64,000 nt of DNA from Myxococcales bacterium (GTDB lineage Bacteria; Myxococcota_A; UBA9160; SZUA-336): NCBI GenBank assembly GCA_013215565.1, contig JABSQV010000009.1, positions 33,019 to 97,018 of the forward strand, read 5' to 3'. Positions within the stretch are counted from its first letter, which is position 1; every line of letters begins with the position of its first letter. The notes under the pieces are model-generated. The model was not told the DNA's origin, did no database searches, and saw only the letters and a list, made by a program, of their open reading frames with translations. A program made the translations under genes and the position numbers. This document shows, one piece after another, positions 17,140 through 27,525 of this stretch.

Positions 17140-18426
17140 CTACTTCGGCGAGCGCAGCGGCGTCGGTTTTCCGAAGAGCCAGCCCTGGCCGAAGGGAATC
17201 CCGAGCTTCCCGAGGGTCCTGAGTTCCTCGAGGGTATCCAGACCCTCGCCGACCAAGCGCGCGCCGATCCGGTCCGCGATCGACTGAAACCCGTACAGGA
17301 TCGCTCGCTTCGCCGGATCCTCGTCGATCCCGGCGACGAGCGCGCGGTCCACCTTCACGAATTCGGGCGTCAATTCCAACAGTGTCTGAAAACTCGCATA
17401 CCCGGTCCCGGTGTCGTCGAGCGCGAACTCGAAGCCAAGCCGGCCGTAGTCGTCGCGCATGCCGCGGAACAGCGAGAAGTTGTGAATCGATTCCTGTTCC
17501 GAGATCTCGAACACCACGTCGCGCGGAGTCAGTCGGCAGCGGGCGAGCGTCTCGCAGATCGCGTCGGGCTGAAAGCTCGGATCGTGGAAGGAGGAGGGGC
17601 GGATGTTGAGGAAGAGCTTTGCTCCCTCGGGAAACTCGATCGCGCCCTCGAGCGCCTGCTTGCGGCACAGGCAGTCGAGGTCGAAGGTCAGGTCTTCTAG
17701 CTCGGCCAGCCGAAACAGGTTGGTCGGCGACTCGAGTCCGCTTCCCGCCGGACCCCGGGCCAGGGCCTCGTACCCAAATGCGGTCAGGCTCTCGGTATCA
17801 ACGATCGGCTCGTAGACGCAGTGGACCCGCTCGTCGATCACGATCTCGAGCAGCTCCTGACGCCGCTTGCGGGCAGCCAGCCCGGCGGCGAGTTCCGCGT
17901 CCGAGCGAGCTTCCTCGATCGCGCGCCGCAACTGGGTCGAGGTCCCGAGCCGCGGGTTTCGCAGCGCGGTGCCCGAACCCAGCGCTACCGGAGATGCGCA
18001 ACGCAGCCAGGGGTAGAAGAGCGGGCCACTCCTGCGCTCAAAGCCCTCCCGGATCGCGGTCAGGAGGCCGGGCACGCCGACGCGGAAGAACTCGCCGTCC
18101 CGGCGCGAACGAAATAGCAGGACCAGCAGTTCCGCGCGCCCCGACTCTCCCGCGAGCACGAGATCGCCCGGCTCGAGTACAGGCGCCGCGGCCCGCTCGA
18201 CGAGCTCCGCGAGTTCCTGAAAACAGCAGAGCGCGGCCTCGCGGCCGTCACGGATTTCGATCTGCGCCAGATCGGGACTCTGGATCAGCACGAGGGCCGC
18301 CGCCCCGGCCTCCACGAAACGCAACTCGATCTCGGCCGTGGCTTCGCCCAGGCTCCGAAGCGGCCCCGGAGCCGGCTCGGCCGAAGCCGAGGGCGAGCCC
18401 TGCTCGGGCCTGGCAAGATCGCGCAC
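17140..18426 (-). CDS. EAL domain protein, probable cyclic-di-GMP phosphodiesterase
   Basis: A 428-residue protein. The C-terminal half is an EAL domain with every catalytic position visible: E in Y-E-A-L-A-R, N in L-F-L-N-I-R-P, E in F-E-I-S-E, the D-D pair in L-D-D-T-G-T-G (the usual phenylalanine is threonine), K in V-K-V-D, E in V-G-E-G-L, and Q in F-G-Q-G-W-L-F-G. It should hydrolyse c-di-GMP. The N-terminal 170 residues look like a mixed alpha/beta domain, possibly a decayed GGDEF, with no recognisable GGDEF signature. GTG at 18426 is the only start before an upstream stop. It is 131 bp upstream of the exosortase operon on the same strand, so a link to surface polysaccharide control is possible. 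Confidence 0.85.
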   Translation of the reverse strand: MRDLARPEQGSPSASAEPAPGPLRSLGEATAEIELRFVEAGAAALVLIQSPDLAQIEIRDGREAALCCFQELAELVERAAAPVLEPGDLVLAGESGRAELLVLLFRSRRDGEFFRVGVPGLLTAIREGFERRSGPLFYPWLRCASPVALGSGTALRNPRLGTSTQLRRAIEEARSDAELAAGLAARKRRQELLEIVIDERVHCVYEPIVDTESLTAFGYEALARGPAGSGLESPTNLFRLAELEDLTFDLDCLCRKQALEGAIEFPEGAKLFLNIRPSSFHDPSFQPDAICETLARCRLTPRDVVFEISEQESIHNFSLFRGMRDDYGRLGFEFALDDTGTGYASFQTLLELTPEFVKVDRALVAGIDEDPAKRAILYGFQSIADRIGARLVGEGLDTLEELRTLGKLGIPFGQGWLFGKPTPLRSPK

Positions 18427-18518
18427 GAGTTCTAGGATCGGAGTCTGGGCCGAATCGATTGAGGAGCTTCCGGCACCCGGCCCGCGGCCTCCCGGGTGCT
18501 ATCTTGCGGGGCCTGACC

Positions 18519-18542
18519 GCGGCTCCCGCCGCGGCTCCCGCC
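18519..18542 (+). repeat. Two tandem 12-bp repeats upstream of metH
   Basis: GCGGCTCCCGCC occurs twice in a row, followed by a partial third copy (GCGAGCC). It lies in the 144-bp space between the divergent EAL gene and metH. I see no SAM or cobalamin riboswitch core there. The repeat could be a regulator-binding site or simple G+C slippage. Confidence 0.5.
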
Positions 18543-18570
18543 GCGAGCCACACGACTCGAGGATCTCGTC

Positions 18571-21500
18571 TTGCGTGTCCCCAGTGTCCGAGAACAGCTA
18601 GAAGCTCTGCTGAAGCGTCGAATCCTGCTCTTCGATGGGGCCATCGGGACCCAGATCCAGGCCAAGGGCTTCGAGGAAGCGGACTACCGAGGCGAGCGAT
18701 TTCGGGATCACCCCAAGGACGTGAAGGGCGACGGAGACCTGCTCTGTCTCACGCAGCCCGAGGCAGTCGCAGGCGTGCACCAGAGCTACCTGGAGGCGGG
18801 CGCCGACCTGATCACCACGAATACCTTCACGGCCAGCTCGATTTCCCAGGCCGACTACGGTCTCGAGGGTCTGGCGTACGAGATGACCCGGGCCGGTGCC
18901 GAACTCGCGAAGCGTGCCTGCGAGGAGTGGTCACGCAAGACCCCGGAGCGACCGCGCTTCGTGTGCGGGTCGCTGGGCCCGCTGAACCGGACCCTGTCGA
19001 TTTCGCCCGACGTCAACGACCCCTCCTATCGAGCCGTGAGCTTCGACCAGGTCCGGGATTCCTACGGCGAGCAGGTGCGGGCCCTGATCGAGGGTGGCGC
19101 CGACATCCTGCTGATCGAGACGGTCTTCGACACACTCAACGCCAAGGCTGCCATCGTCGCGGCGCTCGAAGTGTTCGAGCAGAGTGGCCGTACGCTGCCG
19201 ATGGTGCTTTCGCTCGCGATCTCCGACCTCTCGGGACGGGTTCTCTCGGGCCAGACGATCGACGCCTTCTGGACTTCGGTCGAACACGCGGACCCGCTCA
19301 TGGTGGGCGTGAACTGCTCGCTGGGAGCCAGCGAGATGCGTCCCTTCCTGACCGATCTCGCAGAGATCGCGACCGTACCCGTGAGTTGTTACCCGAACGC
19401 CGGGCTGCCGAATGCGTTCGGCGAATTCGACGAGCTGCCCGAGACGACGGCCGGCCTGCTCGCAGAGTTCGCCGAGGCCGGTCTGGTGAATGCCGTCGGC
19501 GGTTGCTGCGGCACGACGCCCGAACACCTGCTGGCGATTCGCGAAGCGGTCGAAGGGATCGAGCCGCGTCGCGTCGGCAGCCCTTCGGAGGCCGCGGCGA
19601 ACTTCAGCGGCCTGGAAAGGCTCTCGATCCGGCCCGATTCGAACTTCATCCTGATCGGCGAACGGACCAACGTGACGGGTTCGCGAAAGTTCGCCCGGCT
19701 GATCAAGGATGGGGACTACAGCAGCGCGGTCGAGGTGGCTCTCGAGCAGGTCCAGGGGGGTGCGAACCTGCTGGACGTCAACGTCGACGAGGGCATGCTC
19801 GACTCCGAGCGAGAGATGACCACCTTCCTGAACCTCCTCGCGACCGAGCCCGACGTGGCGCGGGTTCCCTTCCTGATCGACTCCTCGAAGTGGTCGGTGA
19901 TCGAGGCCGGGCTGCGCTGCGTCCAGGGCAAGGGGATCGTCAACTCGATCAGCCTCAAGGAAGGACCCGAAGACTTCCTCGAAAAGGCCAAGACAATCAG
20001 GCGCTACGGTTTCGGCGTGATCGTCATGGCCTTCGACGAGGTCGGACAGGCCGAGACGGTCGAGCGCAAGCTTTCGATCTGCGAGCGTGCCTACAAGCTG
20101 TTGATCGATGAAGCCGGCTTCCACGCGAGCGACATCGTCTTCGACCCGAACATCCTCCCGGTCGCGACGGGCATCGAGGAGCACTCCCGCTTTGCGCTGA
20201 ACTTCATCGAGGCGATACGTCTGATCAAGGAGCGCTGTCCGGGCACACGGGTCTCGGGTGGGGTGAGCAATCTCTCCTTCTCGTTCCGGGGAAACGACGT
20301 GATTCGAGAGGCCATGCACGCCGCCTTTCTCTATCACGCGATCGCGGCCGGAATGGACATGGGGATCGTGAACGCCGGCCAACTGGCCGTCTACGAGGAA
20401 GTCCCCAAGGACCTGCTCGAGCACGTCGAAGACGTACTCTTCGATCGCCGGCCCGACGCGACGGAGCGGTTGGTCGATTTTGCGCAGAGCGTCCGCGGAC
20501 CCGGGAAGCAGCGCGAAGTGGATCTTTCGTGGCGCGAGGCCCCCGTCGAGGAGCGGCTTTCGCACGCGCTGGTCTCCGGAATCGTCGAGTGGATCGAGGC
20601 CGACACCGAAGAGGCCCGGCAGAAACTCGAGCGACCGATCCTCGTGATCGAGGGCCCCCTCATGGACGGCATGAAGATCGTGGGAGACCTGTTCGGAGCC
20701 GGGAAGATGTTTCTGCCCCAGGTCGTCAAGAGCGCCCGGGTCATGAAGCGCGCAGTCGCCTACCTGACCCCATTCCTGGAAGCCGAGAAGGAGGCCCTCG
20801 GCGAGAAACTCTCGCAGGGCCGGATCGTCGTCGCGACCGTCAAGGGGGATGTTCACGACATCGGGAAGAACATCGTTGCGGTGGTGCTTCGCTGCAACAA
20901 CTACGACGTGATCGACCTCGGGGTGATGGTCCCGTGTGAGAAGATCCTGCAGACCGCGATCGACGAGAACTGTGACCTGGTCGGGATTTCGGGCCTGATC
21001 ACGCCATCGTTGGAGGAGATGGTTCGCGTCGCGAGCGAAATGGAGCGCCGCAAGATCGAGTTGCCGCTTCTGATCGGCGGCGCGACGACGAGCCGCCAGC
21101 ATACGGCCGTCAAGATCGCGCCGAAGTTCTCAGATACCACGATTCACGTACTCGACGCCTCTCGTGCAGTCGGCGTCGTTGCAGGGCTGCTCGACGCGGA
21201 GCAGCGGCCCCGCCTCGACCAGGAAAATCGCGCTAAGCAGGCGCAACTCAGAGCGATCCACGAATCGAGACAGGAGAAACCGCTGACTCCGCTCGCCGAA
21301 GCCCGGGCTCGCCCGTTTGCGATCGACTGGAGGGGCGACGACATCGCGGTCCCCGATTTCACGGGCGTGCGAGTGATCGATGATCTTCCGCTCTCTGAAC
21401 TCGTGCCCCACATCGACTGGACCTTCTTCTTTACTGCCTGGGAGCTCAAGGGGAGCTTTCCGAAGATCCTCAAAAGTGCGAAGTACGGGGAGGCGGCACG

Positions 21501-22263
21501 CGACCTCTACGCGAACGGGCGCGAACTGCTCGAGCAGATCGTCGAGGCCGGGACGCTTCGCGCGCGCGGGAGCTACGGCTTCTGGCCCGCGAATGCGGAT
21601 GGGGACGATCTGGTGCTGTTTGCGGACGAGGCGCGCCGAAAGGAATTGCTGCGCTTCAGCATGCTCCGGCAGCAGAGTGAGCGCGGCGTAGCGGGAGCGT
21701 ACCTTTCGCTCGCGGATTTCGTCGCGCCCGAACGGACGGGCCTCGACGACTTCGTGGGTGCGTTCGCGGTCACGACCGGCATCGGCTGCGATGAACTGGT
21801 TCAGGGCTTCGAGGCCGAGCACGATGACTATCGCGCGATCATGACCAAAGCGCTGGCCGACCGCCTGGCTGAGGCCTTCGCCGAGTACCTGCACGCGCGG
21901 GCCCGCAGCGACTGGGGCTACGGCCGCGACGAGAATTTGTCGAACGAGGACCTGATCGCCGAGCGCTACCGCGGAATCCGGCCAGCCTTCGGCTACCCGG
22001 CCTGCCCCGATCACAGCGAGAAGGGAAAACTCTTCGACCTACTACGCGCACCCGAGATCGGCATCGAGTTGACCGAAAGCTACGCGATGACACCGGCGGC
22101 AAGCGTGAGCGGAATCTACCTGGCGCACCCGAAGGCCCGCTACTTCACACTGGGACGGATCGATCGCGACCAGGTACGCGACTACGCCGCGCGCAGGCGA
22201 CTCGATCCTGCCGAGGTCGAACGCTGGATCGCGCCCAATCTCGGTTACGATCCCGAGGCCTGA
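18571..22263 (+). CDS. metH: Cobalamin-dependent methionine synthase
   Basis: A full-length 1230-residue MetH (the E. coli enzyme is 1227). Domain order: homocysteine-binding barrel with the zinc-cysteine pair in G-G-C-C-G-T near residue 311; pterin-binding barrel starting G-E-R-T-N-V-T-G near 363; cobalamin cap and B12 domain with D-V-H-D-I-G-K-N near 761, whose histidine ligates cobalt; and a C-terminal AdoMet reactivation domain with R-x-x-x-G-Y-P-A-C-P near 1130. It transfers a methyl group from 5-methyltetrahydrofolate to homocysteine. The start is TTG with GAGGA about 8 nt upstream. No known riboswitch precedes it. The next gene starts 15 bp downstream. Confidence 0.97.
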   Translation: MRVPSVREQLEALLKRRILLFDGAIGTQIQAKGFEEADYRGERFRDHPKDVKGDGDLLCLTQPEAVAGVHQSYLEAGADLITTNTFTASSISQADYGLEGLAYEMTRAGAELAKRACEEWSRKTPERPRFVCGSLGPLNRTLSISPDVNDPSYRAVSFDQVRDSYGEQVRALIEGGADILLIETVFDTLNAKAAIVAALEVFEQSGRTLPMVLSLAISDLSGRVLSGQTIDAFWTSVEHADPLMVGVNCSLGASEMRPFLTDLAEIATVPVSCYPNAGLPNAFGEFDELPETTAGLLAEFAEAGLVNAVGGCCGTTPEHLLAIREAVEGIEPRRVGSPSEAAANFSGLERLSIRPDSNFILIGERTNVTGSRKFARLIKDGDYSSAVEVALEQVQGGANLLDVNVDEGMLDSEREMTTFLNLLATEPDVARVPFLIDSSKWSVIEAGLRCVQGKGIVNSISLKEGPEDFLEKAKTIRRYGFGVIVMAFDEVGQAETVERKLSICERAYKLLIDEAGFHASDIVFDPNILPVATGIEEHSRFALNFIEAIRLIKERCPGTRVSGGVSNLSFSFRGNDVIREAMHAAFLYHAIAAGMDMGIVNAGQLAVYEEVPKDLLEHVEDVLFDRRPDATERLVDFAQSVRGPGKQREVDLSWREAPVEERLSHALVSGIVEWIEADTEEARQKLERPILVIEGPLMDGMKIVGDLFGAGKMFLPQVVKSARVMKRAVAYLTPFLEAEKEALGEKLSQGRIVVATVKGDVHDIGKNIVAVVLRCNNYDVIDLGVMVPCEKILQTAIDENCDLVGISGLITPSLEEMVRVASEMERRKIELPLLIGGATTSRQHTAVKIAPKFSDTTIHVLDASRAVGVVAGLLDAEQRPRLDQENRAKQAQLRAIHESRQEKPLTPLAEARARPFAIDWRGDDIAVPDFTGVRVIDDLPLSELVPHIDWTFFFTAWELKGSFPKILKSAKYGEAARDLYANGRELLEQIVEAGTLRARGSYGFWPANADGDDLVLFADEARRKELLRFSMLRQQSERGVAGAYLSLADFVAPERTGLDDFVGAFAVTTGIGCDELVQGFEAEHDDYRAIMTKALADRLAEAFAEYLHARARSDWGYGRDENLSNEDLIAERYRGIRPAFGYPACPDHSEKGKLFDLLRAPEIGIELTESYAMTPAASVSGIYLAHPKARYFTLGRIDRDQVRDYAARRRLDPAEVERWIAPNLGYDPEA

Positions 22264-22278
22264 GAAGCAGGAGGACAC

Positions 22279-23253
22279 ATGCGCGCACTCCGGATCCTGG
22301 CGATCGTACTGATCGTACTGGGCCTCGGTATCTTCGGGCTCAAGTCGTGGTTCCTGGACTCGTCCGCGGCGCCGGAGACCTCGGACTTCGAACTCGACAT
22401 CGAGCGGGTCCGCCAGCTCGCGACGGCCGTGCGCAAGCCGCGGCCGACGGCCATCAACGTGGCGCGCGTTGGGGAAAGCGCACTTCCGAGCACCCTCGTC
22501 ATCGCGGGCAGCGGCTTCGAGCCGCGCCGAATGATCTTTACCGCCTATCAGCTCCTGTATCCAGACGGAGAAATCATCGTCGACTCCGCCCTGGATCAGG
22601 AACTCGCGCGGGAGTTCGCCGAGGACGCACCCTTTTCGGAAGACGCGTATGCATCACTGCAGCGCGCCATGCTCCGCGCCGATGCGATCGTGATCACACA
22701 CGAGCATCTGGACCACATCGGCGGAATCGCGCGCGCGGAGTCCTTCGACGACCTGGAACCGCGCCTGCTGCTCTCGCGCGATCAACTCGAGAACGCCCAG
22801 GAACTCACCCGGTCGGGCTTTCCCGAGAGAAAAGCGGCCATGATGCAGCCGCTCGACTATCAGAAGTACCACATCGTGGCGCCCGGGGTCGTGCTGATCA
22901 AGGCTCCCGGCCATACGCCGGGCTCGCAGCTCGTCTACGTGCAGCTCGAAGACGGCCGTGAATTCTTGTTTGTGGGCGATGTGGCCTGGCACATGGACAA
23001 CGTGCGCGAGTTGACCGGTCGGCCGCGCCTGATCAGCGATTTCGTCCTCGGGGAAGATCGCGAGGTGGTGCTGGGACAATTGCGGACCCTGCACGACCTG
23101 ATGGGCTCGGAGAAGATTCACCTGGTGGTCTCACACGACGCCGAACAACTCGACGAGTACATCGAACAGGGCCTGCTGGGCGCGGGTTTCGAGGAGCGCG
23201 AACCCCGGGCGGAGCCCGAGCCGGAAGAGGAATCCAGTCCGGAGCCCACGTGA
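22279..23253 (+). CDS. Membrane-anchored metallo-beta-lactamase-fold hydrolase
   Basis: A 324-residue protein with an N-terminal membrane anchor (residues 5-22) and an MBL-fold domain. The zinc motif is T-H-E-H-L-D-H (H141, H143, D145, H146), followed by P-G-H-T-P-G, V-G-D-V-A-W, and V-V-S-H-D. All canonical ligands appear present. The tail after residue 300 is acidic and proline-rich. The substrate is unknown; anchored members of this fold act on lactones, nucleotides or phospholipids. A GCAGGAGGACAC ribosome-binding site precedes the ATG, 15 bp after metH. Confidence 0.85.
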   Translation: MRALRILAIVLIVLGLGIFGLKSWFLDSSAAPETSDFELDIERVRQLATAVRKPRPTAINVARVGESALPSTLVIAGSGFEPRRMIFTAYQLLYPDGEIIVDSALDQELAREFAEDAPFSEDAYASLQRAMLRADAIVITHEHLDHIGGIARAESFDDLEPRLLLSRDQLENAQELTRSGFPERKAAMMQPLDYQKYHIVAPGVVLIKAPGHTPGSQLVYVQLEDGREFLFVGDVAWHMDNVRELTGRPRLISDFVLGEDREVVLGQLRTLHDLMGSEKIHLVVSHDAEQLDEYIEQGLLGAGFEEREPRAEPEPEEESSPEPT

Positions 23254-23299
23254 AACACGCCGGGCAGAGCCTGGGAGCCCGCCCGTCCGAGTCCGCCCG

Positions 23300-25006
23300 G
23301 TGACAGCACCGGCCCCGCCCTGCCGCCCTGCCCGCGCCACGCGCGGCGGGCGTGGCGGGGCTGCACGCCAGGCACTTCTGGCCCTGGCGCTGGGATCCGC
23401 AGTCGGCCTCTCGCCGTCTCGTGGGCTGAGCGCTGAGACGCCGCCGGCAGACCGAGCCGACGCACACACCCCGGGGGCCGACGCCGGTTTGCCGGGGCTG
23501 CACCTCGCGCCCAACGTACGCGATACGGACGGCACCCCGGCCTATGTCCACTTCTCGGAGCGGGACCTCCCGCTTGTGGTCGAACTTCCGCTCCCCGCGC
23601 TTCCGGCGCGCGACAGTACCCCGGAAGAAACCCGCGAAGCGGTCGCCTCGGCATTTCGAGCCTGGGAGCGCGCACTCCAGCTGATCCAGCCCGAGTTTCG
23701 ACTCGCGTTCACGGAAAGTCACGCGAATCCCGACCTGCGTGCAGTCTGGACGAAGCGGCCTCCCGCCTCCCTCCCGGCCCAGGGCAGCATCGACTACCAG
23801 GTCACACAGGAAGCGGGCCAGCCAGTGCTTCGTGTCTCGGCTGCGATCACGCTCTCGACACAACCCCTTCCCGGCGCGCGGCATCGGGTTTCCCTCGGTG
23901 AACTCCGCGCTTATGCGCTGCACGCGTTCGGCTCGGCTCTGGGACTCGCCGACTGCCGCGCGTGCGACTCGATCATGAGCGATGACTGGAGGCGCCGCCG
24001 CAAAAAGGAGGTCACGGATCTCGACCTGTTGACCTACGAGGCCCTGATCGGGCTTCCCAACGGCATCCGCCGCGATGGGCGCCGACTGCGCGCACTCGAA
24101 GGGGACACGGCAGTCGTAGGCGCCCGAGTACAGGAGCAGGGCGTACTCGCAGATCTTCCCTTCATCAACACCGGCCGCGGGGGCACGCCCTACATCGACC
24201 TCGCTGCTCCGGGCAAGCGCTCCTTTACGCTCGCACTCGATACCGGAGCAGCAGACACGATCCTGACCGACGCCTACGCGCGCGCCCTCGGCATCTCGGT
24301 TCGGGCAACCAAGCAGGATCGCTACCGGCGCTCTACGATCACGGGTCGCTCGCTCGAATTCTGGTGCATGGGTCAGCGGGTCGTCGGAGGGGGCCGGGGC
24401 CCCACCCACTTCGACTACGCGCTGCTCGGCGGCCGCTTTCTCGAGAACTTCGTGGTTGGGATCGACTTCGGGGCTCGCCGCGTTCGCTTTCTCGACCCCG
24501 GTGTACACCGGGTGGGTGACGAGGGCAGTGGGAACTCAGAGGAGCGCGTGATCGACCTGCGGATCAGCGAGGCACGACCTTACGCGGAACTCCGGGTCGG
24601 CGAAGAATCGGTCTGGGCCCTCGTCGATACAGGTGCGGACGCGACCCTGATCCTGAGCGAAGAGGCCGCACGCAAGCTCAAAATCGCGATCGACCCGGAC
24701 GCGGAGCGAGTGCGAATGCGAAACGTGCTCGGGACCCAGGTCACGCTGCGACAGCGTCTGGCGCGGGCGCAACTCGGGCCGTTCGAACTGGAAAACATCG
24801 AACTTCAAATTTCGCTCGCGGACGAGTCGAGCGTGCGGGTCGAACGCTGGCTTCAAGGCGAGGCGATCATCGGCGTTCAGTTGCTCGAGAAGTTTCGGGT
24901 GCGCATCGACTACCCACGCGCAAAGCTCGGACTGAGCCCGACGCGACCAGCCCGTCCGCCCGCCGAACCGGAGCGCGACGCCGTTCCCGACGTTCCAGGC
25001 GCCTGA
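23300..25006 (+). CDS. Exported fusion of degenerate metzincin domain with two retropepsin-like aspartyl protease domains
   Basis: A 568-residue protein with a probable signal peptide (about residues 22-45). Residues 75-255 follow a matrixin layout: an A-F-R-A-W-E-R-A-L helix, a helix at 204-218 reading Y-A-L-H-A-F-G-S-A-L-G-L-A-D, then D-S-I-M-S resembling the Met-turn. Compared with HExxHxxGxxH, only H208 survives; E is A209, the second H is S212 and the third is D218, so zinc catalysis should be lost. Residues 285-395 and 415-545 are each retropepsin-like: A-L-D-T-G-A-A-D at 312-319 with L-L-G-G-R-F-L, and V-D-T-G-A-D-A at 442-448 with I-I-G-V-Q-L-L. Both aspartates (D314, D443) are intact and could form one active site within the chain. 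GTG start, weak ribosome-binding site. Confidence 0.8.
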   Translation: MTAPAPPCRPARATRGGRGGAARQALLALALGSAVGLSPSRGLSAETPPADRADAHTPGADAGLPGLHLAPNVRDTDGTPAYVHFSERDLPLVVELPLPALPARDSTPEETREAVASAFRAWERALQLIQPEFRLAFTESHANPDLRAVWTKRPPASLPAQGSIDYQVTQEAGQPVLRVSAAITLSTQPLPGARHRVSLGELRAYALHAFGSALGLADCRACDSIMSDDWRRRRKKEVTDLDLLTYEALIGLPNGIRRDGRRLRALEGDTAVVGARVQEQGVLADLPFINTGRGGTPYIDLAAPGKRSFTLALDTGAADTILTDAYARALGISVRATKQDRYRRSTITGRSLEFWCMGQRVVGGGRGPTHFDYALLGGRFLENFVVGIDFGARRVRFLDPGVHRVGDEGSGNSEERVIDLRISEARPYAELRVGEESVWALVDTGADATLILSEEAARKLKIAIDPDAERVRMRNVLGTQVTLRQRLARAQLGPFELENIELQISLADESSVRVERWLQGEAIIGVQLLEKFRVRIDYPRAKLGLSPTRPARPPAEPERDAVPDVPGA

Positions 25007-25024
25007 GACAAGACCTGTTGTCTC
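25005..25024 (+). terminator. Hairpin overlapping the protease stop codon
   Basis: GAGACAA and TTGTCTC form a perfect 7-bp stem around a 6-nt loop, starting inside the TGA stop at 25004-25006. There is no clear T tract. It may end the metH-MBL-protease transcript. Confidence 0.35.
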
Positions 25025-25234
25025 GAACGCGGACCGAAACTGCCCCGAAAGGGAGCGGTGCGTCTGGCTCGTGTCCCTTCGAACCGATCGACGCAAAGCT
25101 GAGAGATCCGCATCCATAAAGCGCCGAGTCGTGACTAGCATGCCTGCCCAACCGCGTGCAGCCGGTGCGGTACCTTCCCCTCAGCCGGGTGCCCAAGCTC
25201 CCGACGTCTGCACCCGGGTGGATGTTCCTGCGTG

Positions 25235-25240
25235 TATGAT
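25235..25240 (+). promoter_or_regulatory. Candidate -10 element of the lipoprotein gene
   Basis: TATGAT, 17 nt before the GTG at 25258, with a GGCGGAGGG ribosome-binding site between. The preceding 190 bp hold no gene I can support. Confidence 0.4.
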
Positions 25241-25257
25241 CCCGGCGGAGGGTCTGC

Positions 25258-25884
25258 GTGAAACACATCGCCGTTTTCTGTGCCTCGCTGGTGTTTTCAG
25301 CCTGTGGAGGAGGCCGCCTCGGCTCGGCGATTGGCCTTCCCGGGTCCAGTCAACCGATGCAGGTCACGTCGGTCGTCGAACGTTACGTCTACCTCGATGC
25401 GGGGCTCGAGACCTCCGACATCGAAATTCGACTGCTCGTACCACGCAACCAGGCCTGCAGCTCGATCCTGGTTCCGGAGGCGTCGATCAACTACGTATCC
25501 TCGGGCATCCTCGGCTCGATTCAGTCCGCCGGCCAGGTCTGCACGCCGCTCGGCGTCGCGAGCATTCAAGCCTGGCTCGACTTTCAGCAGCTCGCCCAGG
25601 CTCGTGGCCCGATCATGGACCAGTCGACGTTCCGCAGCATTTCGGAGGACCCCGAACTGATCTTCCTGCGCGGCCGCTTCCCGAGCGCGACCCTGCTCCG
25701 ATTCGGTTACGGAGGCGACATGGTGGCGCTGATCCCAAATCGAGGAGATTGCGCCGAGATCGCGGGGGCCGGGGTCGCCACGCTGCAGTACAACGGACTC
25801 AGCGACCAGCCCTACTCACTGCTCGCCGGCAGGAAGACCTGCCCGATCACGGGCTTCGCAATCCCGACCGGAAGCTCCGGCTAG
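25258..25884 (+). CDS. Uncharacterised secreted lipoprotein
   Basis: A 208-residue protein I do not recognise. The N-terminus is a lipoprotein-type signal: K-H-I-A-V-F-C-A-S-L-V-F-S-A-C, with C16 as the likely lipidated cysteine (F at -3 is not ideal). The mature part has four cysteines (C-S-S-I, V-C-T-P, D-C-A-E, T-C-P-I), suggesting two disulfides, and looks mostly beta. The GTG start is supported by GGAGGG 5 nt upstream. It is separated from the protease fusion by 251 bp and from the esterase by 73 bp. Confidence 0.78.
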   Translation: MKHIAVFCASLVFSACGGGRLGSAIGLPGSSQPMQVTSVVERYVYLDAGLETSDIEIRLLVPRNQACSSILVPEASINYVSSGILGSIQSAGQVCTPLGVASIQAWLDFQQLAQARGPIMDQSTFRSISEDPELIFLRGRFPSATLLRFGYGGDMVALIPNRGDCAEIAGAGVATLQYNGLSDQPYSLLAGRKTCPITGFAIPTGSSG

Positions 25885-25944
25885 CGCGGGGCTCGGCGAC
25901 TGTGGAGTCGCGGCCCGCGCTGCGTGTGCGGGTCTGACTGGTGG

Positions 25945-25950
25945 TACCCT
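25945..25950 (+). promoter_or_regulatory. Leaderless -10 element, carboxylesterase gene
   Basis: TACCCT ends 7 nt before the ATG at 25958; no Shine-Dalgarno sequence is present. Confidence 0.4.
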
Positions 25951-25957
25951 GCGCGAC

Positions 25958-27499
25958 ATGAGTACAGTCGTACACACCGCGCAGGGTCAGGTCGAGGGCG
26001 TTCGCGAAGGCGAACTCGTGGTTTTCAAGGGGATTCCGTACGCCGAGCCCCCGATCGGCGAGCGGCGCTGGCTGCCGCCGGAGTCCACCCAGCCATGGCA
26101 GGGCGTCCGTCCCGCGAGGCAGTTCGGTCCGGCCGCACACCAGAACCCGATTCCGCTCGACATCCTGCCGGCCTTCACGGTCGGAGACTCGATGAGCGAA
26201 GACTGCCTGTCCTTGAACGTCTGGACGCCGGGTCTCGACGACGCGGCTCGCCCGGTCCTGGTCTGGATTCACGGCGGAGCCTTCGTGCTCGGATCGGGCG
26301 CACAATCCCTCTACGAGGGATCGGTACTCGCGCGACGCGGCGACGTCGTCATCGTTACGATCAACTACCGACTCGGTCCGCTCGGTTTCATGAACCTCGA
26401 CGCCCTGACGGATGGACGGATTCCGGCCACCGGAAACGAAGGGCTGCTCGACCAAGTCGCGGCACTCCGCTGGGTGCGCGAGAACATCGCCGGCTTCGGA
26501 GGGAATCCCGAGAACGTCACCATCTTCGGCGAGTCCGCGGGCGGGATGAGCATCGGCTGCCTGCTGGGCCTGCCCGAGGCACGCGGACTCTTTCATAAGG
26601 CGATCCCGCAGAGCGGGGCCTGTGGCACGTCGAACTCAGCGGAGCGTGCGCTGCGCGCAGCCGAGCGCGTGCTCGCGGAACTGGGGCTCGCCAGGCGCGA
26701 CACCGACGCGCTGCGTGCCGCGACTCCGGCGCAACTGCTCGAGGTGCAGGCTCGCATGGCGCTGCTGGGACAGGCCGATCCCGAACTCGGCGGGATGCCC
26801 TTCCAACCCTGCGTCGACGGCCGGGTACTGCCGCGCATTCCGATCGACTCCGTGAGGGCCGGCTCGGCGGCCGGGATTCCCGTGCTGGTCGGCTCCACCC
26901 TCGAGGAATGGAAGCTCTTCGGCGCGGCCGATCCCTCGATCTTCAGCCTCGGGGAAGAAGAGCTGGTCACCCGCCTCTCCGAAAATCTCGAGGAGACGGA
27001 CGCGCGCAGGATCATCCGCTGTTACCGAGAGGCTCGAACTTCGCGCAACGACCCGGTCACGCCGACCGAACTCATGCTTGCGATCGAGACCGACCGAATC
27101 TTCCGGGTCCCGGCGCTGCAACTGGCGGAGGCTCAGCACGCGAACCGCACCCCAGCCTACAACTACCTCTACACCTGGAAGTCCCCGTCCATGGGCGGAA
27201 TGCTCGGGGCGTGCCACGCGATCGAGCTCGGATTCGTCTTTGGCACCATCGACTCGGCGGGCGCGCGCGAGTTTTCGGGAGCCGGGCCTGCGGCCGACGC
27301 GCTCGAGCGCAACACCCAGGACGCCTGGCTCGCCTTCGCACGCACGGGAGATCCGAGTCACGAGACCCTGGGCAAGTGGCCCGCGTACGGGGAAGCACGC
27401 CACACCATGCTCCTGGGCGAGAGCTGCGGCGTCGAAGAGGCCCCCTTCGAGGCCGAGCGCGCGAGTTGGGACGGCGTCGAGACTGCGGGCAGGCTCTAG
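25958..27499 (+). CDS. Type B carboxylesterase
   Basis: A 513-residue alpha/beta hydrolase of the type B carboxylesterase family. The nucleophile is S193 in F-G-E-S-A-G-G. The oxyanion-hole block is W-I-H-G-G-A-F-V near 103-110, and E-D-C-L-S-L-N-V-W at 81-89 is the family signature. The remaining triad residues are expected as E in S-T-L-E-E-W and H in G-A-C-H-A-I-E-L. There is no signal peptide, so it is cytosolic. It hydrolyses carboxylic esters; the substrate range cannot be told. Confidence 0.92.
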   Translation: MSTVVHTAQGQVEGVREGELVVFKGIPYAEPPIGERRWLPPESTQPWQGVRPARQFGPAAHQNPIPLDILPAFTVGDSMSEDCLSLNVWTPGLDDAARPVLVWIHGGAFVLGSGAQSLYEGSVLARRGDVVIVTINYRLGPLGFMNLDALTDGRIPATGNEGLLDQVAALRWVRENIAGFGGNPENVTIFGESAGGMSIGCLLGLPEARGLFHKAIPQSGACGTSNSAERALRAAERVLAELGLARRDTDALRAATPAQLLEVQARMALLGQADPELGGMPFQPCVDGRVLPRIPIDSVRAGSAAGIPVLVGSTLEEWKLFGAADPSIFSLGEEELVTRLSENLEETDARRIIRCYREARTSRNDPVTPTELMLAIETDRIFRVPALQLAEAQHANRTPAYNYLYTWKSPSMGGMLGACHAIELGFVFGTIDSAGAREFSGAGPAADALERNTQDAWLAFARTGDPSHETLGKWPAYGEARHTMLLGESCGVEEAPFEAERASWDGVETAGRL

Positions 27500-27525
27500 C
27501 CTGAACTCAGCACTCTCGGAGGGCG

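Noticed and set aside
18427..18570. Search for a SAM or cobalamin riboswitch upstream of metH
   Set aside because: No B12 box or SAM core is visible in the 144-bp gap; only the 12-bp tandem repeat stands out.
18931..21102. A 723-codon open frame antisense to metH
   Set aside because: It lies wholly opposite a full-length MetH with all motifs. Its product is low in recognisable structure and rich in R, D and H, the usual mirror of a GC-rich gene.
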